A stretch of DNA of 64,000 nucleotides from Hydractinia symbiolongicarpus (taxonomy: Eukaryota > Cnidaria > Hydrozoa > Anthoathecata > Hydractiniidae). The notes under the pieces were generated by a model that saw nothing but the letters and a program-made list of their open reading frames with translations, was not told the DNA's origin and made no database searches. Position numbers and translations under genes: made by a program. Of this stretch, positions 32,843-45,808 are shown piece after piece. The first letter of the stretch is position 1, and each line of letters begins with the position of its first letter. Location of the stretch: contig NC_079884.1 in the NCBI RefSeq assembly GCF_029227915.1, positions 14,632,001-14,696,000 of the forward strand, written 5' to 3'.

Positions 32843-35800
32843 TTATCGTTGTAATCTCAACAAAAACGCATGTTTGCAGGTTTTACTATCTTCTGGTAAA
32901 TATTTTTGATAAAAATCCAGGATAAGTTCCTCGGCTTTGAAACCGAATTTGTGATAAAGCATCATGGATGGATTTGAAGGAGAAACGTGTAATGTGACAT
33001 CCTTTCCCATACAAGTTTGTATTAGGTGATAAATCATATTAGTTGCAATACCAGCCCGCTGCCAGTCCGGGTGAACTAGTATAAACGATATATACGCTTC
33101 GTTGTAGCTGACATCCGGTACCATAAAAGCGAAACCGATAAGCAGCCTCCCGTACAGGACAACACAGCTAAACTCCGGATAATTTAGGCACTCCGTTACA
33201 TCGATACCAGGCCAAAAAAAGTCACCGCATAAAGCATTTACTGCCGGTATATGATTAGGTTGAACATAGCAGTAATCTATTGGCCATCTTTTGTACGTAT
33301 TTGGAGACCTTAATTCTTGTATTTGTTTGAGGATTTGAAGTTTGGGAGGTAACGTATCGAAATCTCTGCGAATATATGGCTTTAGAACTCTCGACGTGTA
33401 GGGACTTGTAATAGAGCGCGTGTAACTAAAATCTTCCGCATTTCCAATCATACCAACCAGAGTAGTTCTGCGTTTTTCACAACTCGCACGCAAATTTTGT
33501 TTATAGTCAAACCGATCTAACACGTTTACTCCCTGCAACGCTGGGTGATGATAAGAATTATCGTCTGTAATGGGTTTGACAGCATTTTTATTTTCCGGCA
33601 ACGCCGTCGGAGTTTCACTGCTGAACAGAAACTTCATACTGTCTGGGGCTGTTTTTTTGATTAGCTTGTTGACCGTCACGTCTAGATTAAAAATCTCCAG
33701 TCCGATTTCTCTCTTCAGTTTACGATTCTGTAACTTACGATAGAGTCTACGAACGGACGAGTCGCACTCCATCACATTGGTGTAGCTGCTAATATTTGAC
33801 AAAAATTCCAATTCCTCTTTTGGTGTCAATGAAACCAATTTTTTCTGCTCGATTTCTGACTCTGGAGTTGGGGTTTCCACTAACTCGCGTTTTAAAAATT
33901 CATTCGGAATCAAGTCTTTATGATTAGCTTCTTCGTGTTTATCGATTTGGGTATTACTAGCATCGTCGCATTGTACAGAGCGTATGGAGGATAGAGCATC
34001 ATCGAACAGAGGAAACGGGTCGTCCACAGAAGAGAAATCCATATTGGAGAAATTCATTGCGTCGTAGGAAAACTCCATGCCGTCAAACGAATCTTCATCA
34101 ACCGGTAAACTAGGCAAAGTTTCTTCCCAAACGGAGGTATCAACTGGTTCCGGTTTAATTATCATTGGTTGGCAATCGACAACAGCTTTTGGAGAATGCT
34201 GTTCCGCGTTGGTTCCACTCTCAAGCTTAATTTTTATTTTCGGTATCGGTGGAGCATGGATTTCATGTTCGGTGTTGCTAGTGGTAGGTGGTATACTACT
34301 GACTTTTGTCTTATCGTTGCTCATTTTCGGTATTTTGAAAGCTACGTTGTTACAATCGGCTTTCTTGTCTTTCTTTTGGCGTTTTCCACGACCATACCGC
34401 AAAGGATCATCGTAAAGTTTAGCTTCAGCCTTTTTTTCCGACATCTCTGTGAGAGGGACTGTTTTTAATGTTTTGTACAACTCGGAATCTCTGAAAGGAG
34501 GACTCACTTCTTGCAAGCCCCACCATCCTGGTTCTTTAAACATGTACTGTCCCGATTTAAAAAGTTTTGGGCTGTGCACGGATAACGCTCCAGCCACAGT
34601 ACTGCTCCACGTTGTGGTTTTGGTGCGACCTGGCATTAAATTCATCCAGTTCTGTTCAATAAAAGTACAGATTTCTTCTTTCCACCTGCAAAGTAAAAGT
34701 GAGGAAAATTTGCACGCCTAACACACGAGAAATCGAAAAACAGCTTCACGTTTATGCAACTAGAAGCGGCTTACAAATTCAAAAATGGTTGTTTCTCGTT
34801 ACTCGAAAATCAGCAGAATGCTAGTTTAAATGGCATGACAAGCCCAGAATAGGGTTAACGCAAGTCAAAGGGATTTATTTTTGAGTGTTTCTTTATTGTT
34901 TTTGAAGCAATATTAGATACTTAGATGCAATCCATATGCACTACTGCTATAGAACTATGTTTTTTTTCTACAATGCGTATTTTACGTCAGTTTAAGCTTT
35001 GTAACAATGTTCAATTACTACAGAGCTTAACCTAAACAGCTTGCACTTGTATGGGGTGTGCTAATTAACCGGGCTGGCTCGGTTAGGCAGGCTGATATTT
35101 TTTTACGTTCATATGAAGGAAATTGGTCCAGTTAGGCAGGCTGAAAAAGCCACGAAAGTTTGTTTATATATTTTACAGCGCTTCCAAGTAAATTTAAATT
35201 ACAAGGATTCTTCAAAAAAATATCATCCATGAGAGTGCTCACAAATAATGCTTATTTTGTCAAAGTAATAAAAACATCAAAAAAGTTTATCATCAATGTT
35301 TTTGGCCTTATCGTGCAGAAAATAAAATGCTTTCGAAATCTCCCGCTCAACAGAATCAGCTCGCCTCCATTTAAACATGCCAGTGAAGAAAAAACACACA
35401 CACCAACCTGAAAAATCCTTGCCGTCCGTTTTCAAGAATTGTCAAGTTATACAACGCCAAATGAATTATCTGCACCCAGTTCAACTTCATCCTACTTATC
35501 GCATCTATTTTATCAAAGTTGCACATCTTGCATTGAAATTGAAACAAATAATCACCTAAAATTGAAAAAAAGGACAGCATTGTCAAGGAAACACCGAAAC
35601 ACCGAGAAGAAGAAGATTATGCTAAAATGAAAAGCAAAACAACTATTAAGTTTGAATGCGAAATAGAAAGTGCCATCATTATTGGATAAACCTATGGGGA
35701 GGTAAAAATGATATTCTACAAGTAATATTTTATAGTACCACAGTTTATTTACTGTACCCACGCTGTAATTAGCCAAAGAGATTTAAAGACATGCTTGGTC

Positions 35801-36751
35801 TAACACATATATATGTGTGCCAAGGGTTATTGACTATTTAACAAAAAAGCTCACAAAATATCTTAAGTTCAACAATGACAAAACTTTATTTGTGTACTCC
35901 ACACTGAAAGAAAATTAAAGTTTACAAAACAGAAAAAAATGACATGCTTCACTTAGCTTCAAACTCAATGTGTTTTTAATTTTAGATTGTATGTTACTCA
36001 ATTTATATTATGAGTCAAGTTACTAAAAATATAAATTTGCATGGAAGGCCTTTACACTAGATTGTGCAAATCCATACTGATGAAAAATGAATCATGATAA
36101 TTGATTTAATCTGTTTAACTTTTCAAATGTAAACTGGCAACAACGCAAGTCTAAATAAATTTGGTATTGATAAAAAAGAAATTTTGCAAACAGGTATTTT
36201 CCAAAGGGTTTGATTATAAAAAAGAAACATGCCAATTAACTCTCTTCCACAAGATTTAAAATCTACAAACAAACTGATAATAATCGCCAGCTATTTTGTT
36301 CAGCAGCATTATTTGATTAAACTCCAGATGAGGCAACGAAAAAACAATAAGTGACAAACAATTACACAAACATGACAAATTAAAAGTGATGAAATTAAGC
36401 AAAGGTGAGAAAATTAAAAATAAAAAGCAGGTGTGCGAGGTACAGGCTATAAATAAATAAGTCTGAGAGGGATTGGTGATTACCTATCCTTCTCAGACCT
36501 TATTATATCCAAAAAAACCAAAAAAAACAAGTGCGCTGTCAAATTTGACATTTTTTTGAAAAAAAATTATTCACAGGTACAAATATTACACATCAATGCA
36601 GCAGATAAAAAAACTCTAAAATACCTTTTAATCTGGATGTTTTATTGCAATTTGTACATGCCAAGTGAACATACAATCCACAACCACTACATTTATAAAC
36701 ATCACATTCATCTTTACGGACGTCAGCCTTGCAGTACATGCAGTTAGGCAT
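32843..36751 (-). CDS. KAT14: KAT14 (CSRP2BP) histone acetyltransferase, ATAC complex
   Basis: KAT14 is a GNAT-family acetyltransferase subunit of the metazoan ATAC coactivator complex. Three exons join in phase: 36625-36751, 35408-35555, 32843-34685, for 705 residues (human 782). Residues 1-54 are Cys-rich (C4, C7, C16, C21, C24, H29, C32, C35, C51, C54), a zinc-binding module like the N-terminal Cys cluster of the vertebrate protein. Residues 65-140 match the conserved WH-like block (LALYNLTILENGRQGFFRWK, STVAGALSVHSPK, EPGWWGL). The middle is disordered and acidic. The C-terminal GNAT domain (about 555-705) has SFILVHPDWQRAGIATNM, the acetyl-CoA-binding motif A, then HLIQTCMGKDVTLHVSPSNP and LYHKFGFKAEE. 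The start at 36751 is the first in-frame Met of the Cys-rich exon. Most coding sequence sits in one large last exon. Confidence 0.94.
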
Positions 36752-36933
36752 TTAGAATATTGTGTATAAGTTTTTTCCTGAAGTATATATAATAGCATAT
36801 AGCACCAAAATAATTATATTGATTAAATGACCCCTCGAAAGACAGCACCTTAAACACATTTAACAAAATGTCATATTTCATGTGATTAGCACAGATTTAT
36901 TTTGCAACTATAGCTGCACAGATTAAGACCGCC

Positions 36934-37515
36934 CCTCATCATCATCATCATCATTCTCGGCGTAACGTCCGTTTTCTATGCTAGCATGGGTTGGACGGGG
37001 TATATTAATGACCCTCTTCCAATCTGATCTAGACTGTGTTAGATCTAAACTCAACTTCCTCTGTATCAAGTCTGTCCTTATAACCTCCTGCCAAGTCTTT
37101 CTCAGTCTGCCTCTGAGCTTTGCCCCTGGAACTATCAAGTCTATACACTTTCTTACCCAATTATCCTCCTCCATTCTTTCCAAGTGCCCCAGCCAATTTA
37201 ATCTTTTTATCTAGATAACATCTTTAATTCTACGGAGACTTAGCCTGCTTCTTAACTCATCTGAACTCTTTCTGTCTCTCAGACTGGCGTTACACATCCA
37301 CCTAACCATTCTCATATCATTCCTTTCTAAACGATCAAGATCTTCCTGCTTCACTACCCATGTCTCACTACCATACAACATAACACTTCTTACACAGGCC
37401 TCATACAACCTTCCTTTTACCTCAATTGACAGGACTCTCCTAGTCAACAAAGGAAGTAACTCTCTGAACTTTTTCCAAGCAGAACCTATCCTGCTATCTT
37501 TGATGCCCTTCCTAG
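36934..37515 (-). mobile_element. LINE 3' fragment, broken ORF
   Basis: The minus strand encodes the C-terminal part of a non-LTR retrotransposon ORF: GSAWKKFRELLPLL, YEACVRSVMLYGSETW, LERNDMRMVRWMCNASLRDR, then LNWLGHLERMEEDNW and LRGRLRKTWQEV. An in-frame TAG near 37213 interrupts it. The element ends in an ATG/CAT microsatellite tail (36936-36954) and lacks its catalytic domain. It lies just upstream of KAT14, in the same orientation. Confidence 0.82.
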
Positions 37516-38757
37516 CGCCAACCGTTCACAGACCGGACTGGGTGTTTTTTAAAGTGACACCATCACTATGTGGCATTTCATGGGGCTTCCACAATCGCCC
37601 CTTTAAACTAAGGTATGGTGGAGGACGTTCAACTCCTCTCTTGTCTCTTAAAGAGGCCCTTCACCTTGATTATAGAATGATGACCATTAACAGGTTAGGA
37701 ATGTATGAAATGAAGCATTAACTATATTAGCTTCTATTCATGTTGTCACGGATAACATTGTTTTGACATTATTTTATCTCCTGCGGTACAAGTGAATGAC
37801 GATTTCTTCAAAGCGATCAGTCACAATAATGCAACAATAAAAGTCATTCACAATACCTTTGTCACTCTTACTGCCAAAATAATAAAAAACAGGATAGAGC
37901 TCTGGAACTAATTTCCTTCTTATAAACCATTGCCTATTTTAATAGGCTAACTGTGTCAGTGTGTCTGTAGCAGGCATAGTGGATTGTTCATTCTCTTTGA
38001 TGTAGCTAGGAAAGTTTTACATGTTTAATTTGTTAACTTTTGTAATTTTACACCAGGATGTTACTGTATTTTAGACTGATGACATTGCTTTTAATAATAT
38101 CAGTGAAGCAATTGCATTGCAGTTATAACTTTGAGGCCAAATAATATGGAAACGAAGTGTTGATGCAGCTAAATTTTACTGTGCTGGTAACTAGGGACCA
38201 CATGGGAACAAATCGGGACCAATTCTGGGTTAATCAACTCGTTTCGAACGGACAGGTTGATAATGTCATCAGAAAACCTTTAAAACCCAATATTTCTTCA
38301 ACTGTTTGTAAAAAGCTCATGAACCCACACACTTTCTTGTTCAACACCTCCAGCAACAGGTAAAACATTTCTCAAAAATATAGTTGTCCACATTGGCAGG
38401 TTTTTGTTGTATATAACCCTTATATATATATCTTCTACCTGTTTGTCGAAAACACATGATCCTTTTTTTGATGATTGATGACATTACTTTGATCAGGATT
38501 TCAAGCTTTAACCAAATGGAGCAATTGCTAATTTCTGAAATACATTTTTTTGAGTATGCACTGGTGAAATTATTAAAAGAATTATCAAAAGAAGAAGACT
38601 TTTTCTTATTGGTGAAGATATTATTTCGGTTTGTCTGTTCAGTATTCATATTACTGTGGAAAGTTTATCATTTCTTGAACATGATAGTTTAGTAGGCGAC
38701 GTTTCGGGAGATCCTTCTTCCATCATCGGGCAAAGTAAAATGATGTTGCGCATTTAT

Positions 38758-39568
38758 GGGGTCATCTACAAAATTTGTAGCAATTCGTATCAAAAAAATT
38801 CGTATATGCTATACGAATTTTCTTTTGCCATACAGTAATTAAATTCGTATGAAATTTTTCTAAAATCGTATAAAATTTGTATGAGTTTTTAATTAAATTC
38901 GTATGAGTTTTAAATTAAATTCATATGAGTTTTAAATTAAATTCATATGAGTTTAAAAAATTTGTATAAGTTTTAAATTAAATTCGTATAAGTTTTAAAT
39001 TAAATTCGTATGAGTTAAATTCGTACGAGTTTAACAAAAAATTCGTATGAGATTTTAATTAGATGTGTATGGTTTCAAAAAAAAGAAAATCGTTTGACAT
39101 TGTATTAAATTCGTATATGAGTTTCAAAATAAAATGCTTTTTTAGATCGCATTTTAAAAGTTTTAAAACGAAAAACAGTGATAGAAATGTTTTTTTAGAT
39201 CGCATTTTAAAAGTTTTAAAACGAAAAACGGTGATAGAAATGTTTTTTTAGATCGCATTTTAAAAGTTTAACAAAAAACGGCAATAGAAATGTTTTTTTA
39301 GATCGCATTTCAAAAGTTTAAAAACGAATTATAATTCGTATGAAAATTCGTTTAAAAGAGAATATAATTCGAATGACAATTCGTATGAAAGAGAATATAA
39401 TTCGTATGACAATTCGCATGAAAATCGTATAAAATTCTTATTAGATTTTTTAAAAATCGTATAACTATTTAACACTATACGAATTGTATACGATTTTTAT
39501 ACAAATTAAAAGCAATTAAATTCGTATATATTCGTATAAAATATCATACGAAATTTGTAGACAACCCC
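38758..39568. mobile_element. 811-bp inverted-repeat element filled with AATTCGTAT motifs
   Basis: The ends are imperfect inverted repeats, GGGGTCATCTACAAAATTTG and the inverse of GGGGTTGTCTACAAATTTCG. The interior is packed with AATTCGTATGAG/ATACGAATT in both orientations, often as TTCGTATGAGTTTTAAATT repeats. A tandem repeat of about 53 bp lies at 39138-39330. No ORF of note. The superfamily is unclear and no target duplication is certain. Confidence 0.75.
39138..39330. repeat. Tandem repeat, about 53-bp unit, 3.5 copies
   Basis: The phrase TTTTTAGATCGCATTTTAAA recurs with starts spaced 53, 53 and 50 bases apart (GATCGC at 39145, 39198, 39251 and 39301). Copies carry few differences. Confidence 0.9.
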
Positions 39569-41689
39569 TAATAAAATAAAACGAATAAAAGGGAACAATT
39601 CGGACAAGTTTAGGAGTTATTGGAAAAATGGTATAAATTTTATCAAAAAAGTGGCCCAAGCTCCGCCTTATACATACATTTTAGGAGAATAGCGTACACA
39701 TGTGCATATAAGGTTTTGAGGTGCTAAGAACCTAATCATTCTACGGACTAAGAGGCTAGTAAGAAATCGATTTTATAACGAAAGACATCAAACTGACATC
39801 TACCCTGGACTCCCCTGGCAAAGATGTCACACAAAAAAATATTGTTATTATAAACCATTTCTTTGCAGAATTTTCAAACGTTTTCAAACTTCTTACCTAA
39901 ATACCGGCCGGTACTGCCAAGGTTATTCTTGAAATGTTGTTATGTGTACTTTGGAACTTTTGATCCAGTTTCGTTAGCCAAAATTTTAGCTTTTTAAAAC
40001 ACTAAGTTCCACCAACAGCCGTCCTACGGTTTTAGCAGTGTTTTCAGAAAGTTGGCAGTACATTAAAATTGTTCTGCATTTTACAATGAAAGTCATGTAT
40101 CACATTTCTTTTCTTATTTTTCTGCAAGGTACATACCAAACTTTAACTGACGTTTTTTCTGAGTAAACAAGATTCCATGTATAAATAAATTATTGTCTGG
40201 TGCACAGAAAGGTTTAAGTCTTCTGTGATATCCATTTTATTTTATAAGAAAAGCTTTGAGGGGATCGGTACCTTGGTAGGTGGAGGATTTGACTCATGTC
40301 CAATTGGTCATGGGTTAATTCCCACACATGTCTGTTATCTAATTGTGCAGAGGTTTCAATTAGATTTCTGTATCCACAAATGGTAGACATACTAGAACTG
40401 TCTTTGTGGTCCCTACTAGAAATAATTGACAGAGTATATCTCCTAAAATTAGTGACGCTAACCACAATTAAAACAAATCCCTAATTATTTGCATAAAGTA
40501 GTATAACAAGATTTTCAAAAAAGATGTCTCCAGCAAAACCCACCCAACCCAAGGTATCAGTTTAAAGTCTGACAGAAGATGCTTTTAGCTGGTATGAGCT
40601 AGCAATTTGTATAGCTAGGTAGCTACAAAAGACATAATAGTATTCACGCAGACGGAATGCTCTCCAAGTTAAACTCAATAGGGCTAACAGAGCTAAAGCT
40701 AAACTTTGTCACCATGTTTCACAAAGTGTACTAAAACTATATCCCATGTCATCTTTGACAGCCAGCTTCATTATACTGTAATGAAATTTGGGTCCTTACA
40801 TGGTCATTTTTTTAATAGTATTTATTGCCTACAATGCTGTGCAGTTAGACTAATTTCCCTTAAACAATGCAGAACCACTTCAGGAAAAAGTTTAAAGAAA
40901 AATAAAGGATGTTAGAGGGTAATTCCATGTCAAATCACCTAAAATTTTGTGAAAATTGAACCCATGTCCTAGGATTTTGCTCATTTTTTCGAATCTGGTA
41001 GGTATCATTACGAAAAGGTCACATACAAAATTTTAGCCTATAATATTGTGTGGTTCTCTTGTTATATGCGTTTTAGTTAAGGCCTGATTTCTGGTTATAA
41101 GGGGTTATTTACATGACACAACGCAATTTATGGCCATTTATTTTTAGTCATATAGCTTTGCTTCTCATAGCCCAGGGACAATGAAAATATCAGTTTGACA
41201 TATTTCTGCATGTAGATTTTAAAAAATAGGTTAGAAGATGTGAAAATAAAGCAATCTTTCAGTTTTTTAAGGTGGCTGCAAAACAATAGCCGATTCCTCA
41301 AAACGCCACATAAAAATTTTGCAAAAAATTTTTTTTTAGGAAATGGACTCTAACTGGACTATGTGCACAAGAAGTTTCATCAAAGTTTTTTATCCATATT
41401 AAAGTTATAAGTAATTGATAGTGAGGTGTATTTTTCATAGCTTTTAAAGTTCTTTCAACCATTTTAGGGACTCCGGGATGAGGTTAGCTGCTTAAACATA
41501 TTGTATTAGCAAGGTGGTTCATTAGATTGTTGTTCTAAACTCTCTTTTTTCCTTCTCTTATCAGAAATACCAAAAAAGGAAAAATGATGAGTTTATTTTA
41601 CTAGACTAGCTTTACATGTGATTTGGGAACGAACAAAAACATTAGTGGACACAGTTTGGGAAACCCAAAGTTAAAGAAGAAAAAACTGA

Positions 41690-41790
41690 AATTAGTTTCC
41701 GTATTCTGAAACTATTTCCGATTTTTTCCCAGAAAGTTTCCGAATATGGAAACAGTTTCTCAATATGGAAACTGTTTCCAGATGTTGTGC
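41690..41790. repeat. GTTTCC / GGAAAC inverted motif cluster
   Basis: Within 100 bases the motif occurs about eight times, alternating in orientation, as in GTTTCCGAATATGGAAAC. The borders of any larger element are not clear. Confidence 0.55.
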
Positions 41791-42817
41791 CTTATTCTGA
41801 ACTGAGAAAAGGTCTCCCCATAGACTTATTCTCTCTAAGAGGGTTGTAGACATCATGGTGGCCGGCTACATTAAAGTTAGCTAGCTATATCAGGCAACTT
41901 AAGAAGGTTTTCTCGTTTTCAACTATAAAAAGCTAGCTAGCTTCTAAAAGAGCTAGTTAGCTATAGCTATAGCTAGCTAATAGCTTCTCATCTGAAGTTT
42001 GGTGGAAAATTTAATAACAACAGATCTTGAATTATTTATGTCAACATTTGTCACTTGAGTGTCTGTCCACATCCTGCGAGACGTGACACAAAGTAGTGAG
42101 CGACGTATATAAAGCTTGTGAGCATAAAAAGCTGTGCAACTTGTCTACCATTTCTGCTACTGGTTCTGCTACAGGTTTTAGGATTCCCGCGTAAACAGTC
42201 CTGCAATTTTTGCGCACCTTCGTGGGTGGTTGTCATAAAAACGTTTTCCAGAGGCCAGCCAACCTACTTCCCAGTGCCTCCTAACAAAAAGGATTTTTCT
42301 GGCCGTTTAGAAAAGAAAAAATGACAGAGACGAAGTTAGGGGTCGGAACAAGGTTCGTTTTAAACTGTTAAAGCTACCCCCGGAAGTTACGTTTCCTATT
42401 TATCCTGCAAAAACAGAGAATACGACAAAGAGAATAACTTGGCACCAAACGGGTCAATTTGCGGCCATGTCATTGCAGGTTAGTATCACCTCAAGTTACA
42501 ATCAGGCATATTTATATTTAATACACGCAATCAATTAATCAAATCAAAAAATGAGACGCATTCATCAACATTCCTCGTGGCAAGGATTCGTGGCAAGGAT
42601 TTAGAATGTACCAAAATGTAAATTTAGAAATCTGAAAAATCACATTTTTTAACATAGATCTTTCATTTTTTGGAATTTTCGGACAAAACTTTCCAAAAAG
42701 ACGTATTTTTATACCAAAATTGTTCTTCAATTGTTCAAAAAGGTTTCGGAATAATCTAGGATGAAATATTCCAGAAAATGCTTTTTCTATGCTTTTCATT
42801 ATATTTTTCACTTTAGA

Positions 42818-44575
42818 TTATTATTATTATTATTGTTATTAATCGACATATATTTCAAGCATCCATAAATTACAATGGTTCTTAATGCTGAAATGTGTAA
42901 ATACTAAATGTATGTGCAAACGTAAATATAAATTCAATCAGTAATAAAAACAAAATGAACATGAGCAAAAAGAGCATAGACGAAGCAGTCAAATAATCAT
43001 ACGAAAGTCTTGAACTGTGAAAACGTATTGAACGGCATTAGGATAAATGAACCATTATAATTGATCAAAGCTAAAGGAGGCTTGGTAGGTAAAGGACGAC
43101 CGATAATTAAACTAAAAATTAGGTATAGTAAAAGTTAACATAGTCAATTGAGTGAGAAAAAAATATATATATATATATACTGACAAATCTGTATCAAGAA
43201 AAGGCTAAGATAAAACAGATAAATAAATTAAAAATCAGAACAACTTAAAAGTCTGGCTGTTGCCCTATCAAAAAAATATTTTTTCGCTAAGTTTGTAAAT
43301 TTGTTATAGTTTTCCACTTGCCGAAGTTGAAATGGAAGGTCGTTGAAGTGGAGGGCAGCAGTGTGGGCAAAAGTACCCTCAATATTGTTTGTCTCAATTA
43401 AATTTGTTCTTATAGTATTCGTTCGTAACGATCGTTCGGTTACAGGGAAAAAAGACAGTTTCAGGTAACTTGGCCAACTTTCTTTGTTGAACAGAGCTTT
43501 CTGTGCAAGTTTTACAAAAGAAAGAGATATTCTTTCTTCCACTGGAAGCCATTGTAATGTTAGCACGTCATGATCACTGCAACGACGACGGCAAACGAAA
43601 CTTGCTGAAGATCTTTGCAGCTTTTGCATTCGTTTCGAAAGATATTTTGGTAAATTACTGAAGATGGTATTACAGTAATATATCTTTGTCAAGATTAAGC
43701 TCTGTGCTAGTGATTTTCGAAGATTAAAATCGGCTGCACGTTTAAATTGCTGTAAAGATCGTAAAACAGCATAACCACTTTTAATAATTTCGTTCACATG
43801 TAAATTCCATGTCAAATGTTCGCTAAAATGCACTCCAAGTATTTTAAATGCATTAACACGACCAATAGATTTATCATCATTTACCAAGGTGACATTATAA
43901 TCAAACAAATTATGCTTTCGCGACATTTGACTCGTTGAAAACAGCATAAGCTTGTTTTACTGACATTAAGACGTAAATTGAAGCGTGAGGACCAATCATA
44001 AATACGTTCCATTTCGTATTGCATTGATAATATGCCATCTTTTATCTTGTCTACTTTAACATGCCGTTGTAGTATGGTATCGTCGGCATATTGAAGATAA
44101 GTACTTGGTCCATTGTTGCTTAGCAAAGTAACATAAAGATTAAAAAGAACAGGACCGAGTATGCTACCTTGAGGTACTCCAAATTTCACCAACAATTTCT
44201 GCGATACTTTATCGTCAACCTGCACAAACTGGTATCTGTTACTGAGATAAACATCAATTAGTCTAATAAAATGTTTCGAGAAACCTAATTGGTGAAGATG
44301 ACCGATCAAGGTAGGATAGTCAACAGTGTCAAATGCTTTAGAAAAGTCTGCAAATATAGAAAGCGTGATTTCACCCTTCTTCATGGCATGTAAAATATCA
44401 TCTTTTAGTTTTAACAAAATGGTAGTCGTAGAGTGTCCTTTTCTATATCCAGATTGTGTTGAACAGTAGACTGAGCTTTTTTCGATGAAGGTCGTGATTT
44501 GCATCAATATAATCCTCTCGAATACTTTGGACAGAACTGGTAGGACACTTATTGGACGGTAGTCATTAAAATCCT
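42818..44575 (-). mobile_element. 5'-truncated LINE with reverse-transcriptase core, one frameshift
   Basis: The minus strand encodes a jockey/CR1-type reverse transcriptase from the NDYRPISVLPVLSKVFE block, through QSGYRKGHSTTTILLKL, FADFSKAFDTVDYPTL, GVPQGSILGPVLFNLY and the catalytic LQYADDT, to NLRLNVSKT near 43945. There the frame shifts by one base and continues as LMLFSTSQMSRKH through the C-terminal part to the stop at 43228. The 5' part (endonuclease) is absent. The 3' UTR ends in an ATAATAATAAT tail near 42818-42842. It is a recently dead copy: one frameshift, otherwise open. Confidence 0.85.
43163..43180. repeat. (AT)n dinucleotide repeat
   Basis: A short, pure AT run follows an A tract in the 3' part of the LINE remnant. 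Confidence 0.8.
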
Positions 44576-45808
44576 TTCAAAACCTATTGTTGATACTCTC
44601 TGAATTTTCGAAATTGGACTTGAGGAGTAAAAAAGGATGAAAATTTAATCGTAATAAGCCTTCAAAAACAAGTTTTAATATTTAGGTAAGAAGCTAGTAA
44701 ACGATGATAGAATACAAGGATAATTTTGAAGGATAATGTATAATAAAACATCGAAATATATTCTAAAACTACTTTCGGAGTAAAATTGGATGAAATATTC
44801 CAAAAAACAACAACAACAAGTTTCTACTGTTTCATATTTATGGTCAATATTATGAGTTACCATGAATAAAAACTACATGCCCTAAAAATGATGCACAATA
44901 AACTGCCCCGCTAACACATTAAAAATAGACAAAAATCAAAATATGCCCCTACTAAAGCTAACCAGGAGACGGTAAAAGTTCGTTATTTCATGAGGACTAA
45001 ATGCAAGAATTTAAACGTTTTAAAGATGCTTTAGTTTCCAATTGAACCTTTTATTAAAACAAACACGATAAACAATGTCAAGTCTTTCTTCGGTTATGCT
45101 TACAAACCGTAAAAAATTTTCAAAATTACAAATTTTAACACTATATAAAAAAACAATAATATTTAAGAACAAAAACAATTTTCGCTAAGTAATACACAGT
45201 TTTATCTATTATTTAACTTCGATAAGCTAATATTTAATAAGGTGCAAAATTTCGCTAATTTAAATTTTCATTCTCGCGGGTATTTTACTTTGCAAACACG
45301 TTATTTTGAAACACACGTGGGTTGCTTTATTTCGCGAAAAGGGTTAAGGAGAATCCCTTCTTAATTCGCAAGTTCGAATTGCCAGCTTAGCTTACTGGTA
45401 CATAATTTCGTCATAATCGTTTGACTTTGTACCCGCGATAACGAATGTAAAGATCAACTTACTATACAAATGACGTATGCTGATGGTTTTAGTAAAACTT
45501 AAAATCAGTTCTGTCAAGAAAAAAAAGCGACGACACAATTCCAATAACCTTGAATTAAGGTGCCCATAATTAAAATAACTAGGCGTAGATTGACGCGCCA
45601 GGCTAACTTTGTCTTGATAATACAATGTCGCGCATTGGTTATTATTCTGCAGTTGCAAAAAAATGAAATAAATTCACATTTACTAAATTATGTTTTGATA
45701 ATACTAAGAAGAAATCATTTCCAAGCAGGTACTTGTGATATTAAGTTAAACTGAAGATAAAAATGTTAGGTTGATTCATGAAAATATTCACTTGTGCAAA
45801 AGATGTGT

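Larger units (their letters stand above)
36752..45808. other. Repeat-rich 9-kb interval between KAT14 and RNF213-like genes
   Basis: No cellular gene is supported here. It holds two minus-strand LINE remnants (36934-37515 and 42818-44575), a motif-filled inverted-repeat element (38758-39568) with a 53-bp tandem repeat, a GTTTCC/GGAAAC cluster (41690-41790), an AGCTAGCT-rich stretch near 41880-41985 and an AT dinucleotide run (43163-43180). The other parts are AT-rich and unassigned. Confidence 0.6.

Noticed and set aside
40214-40465. 83-codon minus-strand frame
   Set aside because: No motif or family recognised; probably part of an unclassified repeat or chance.
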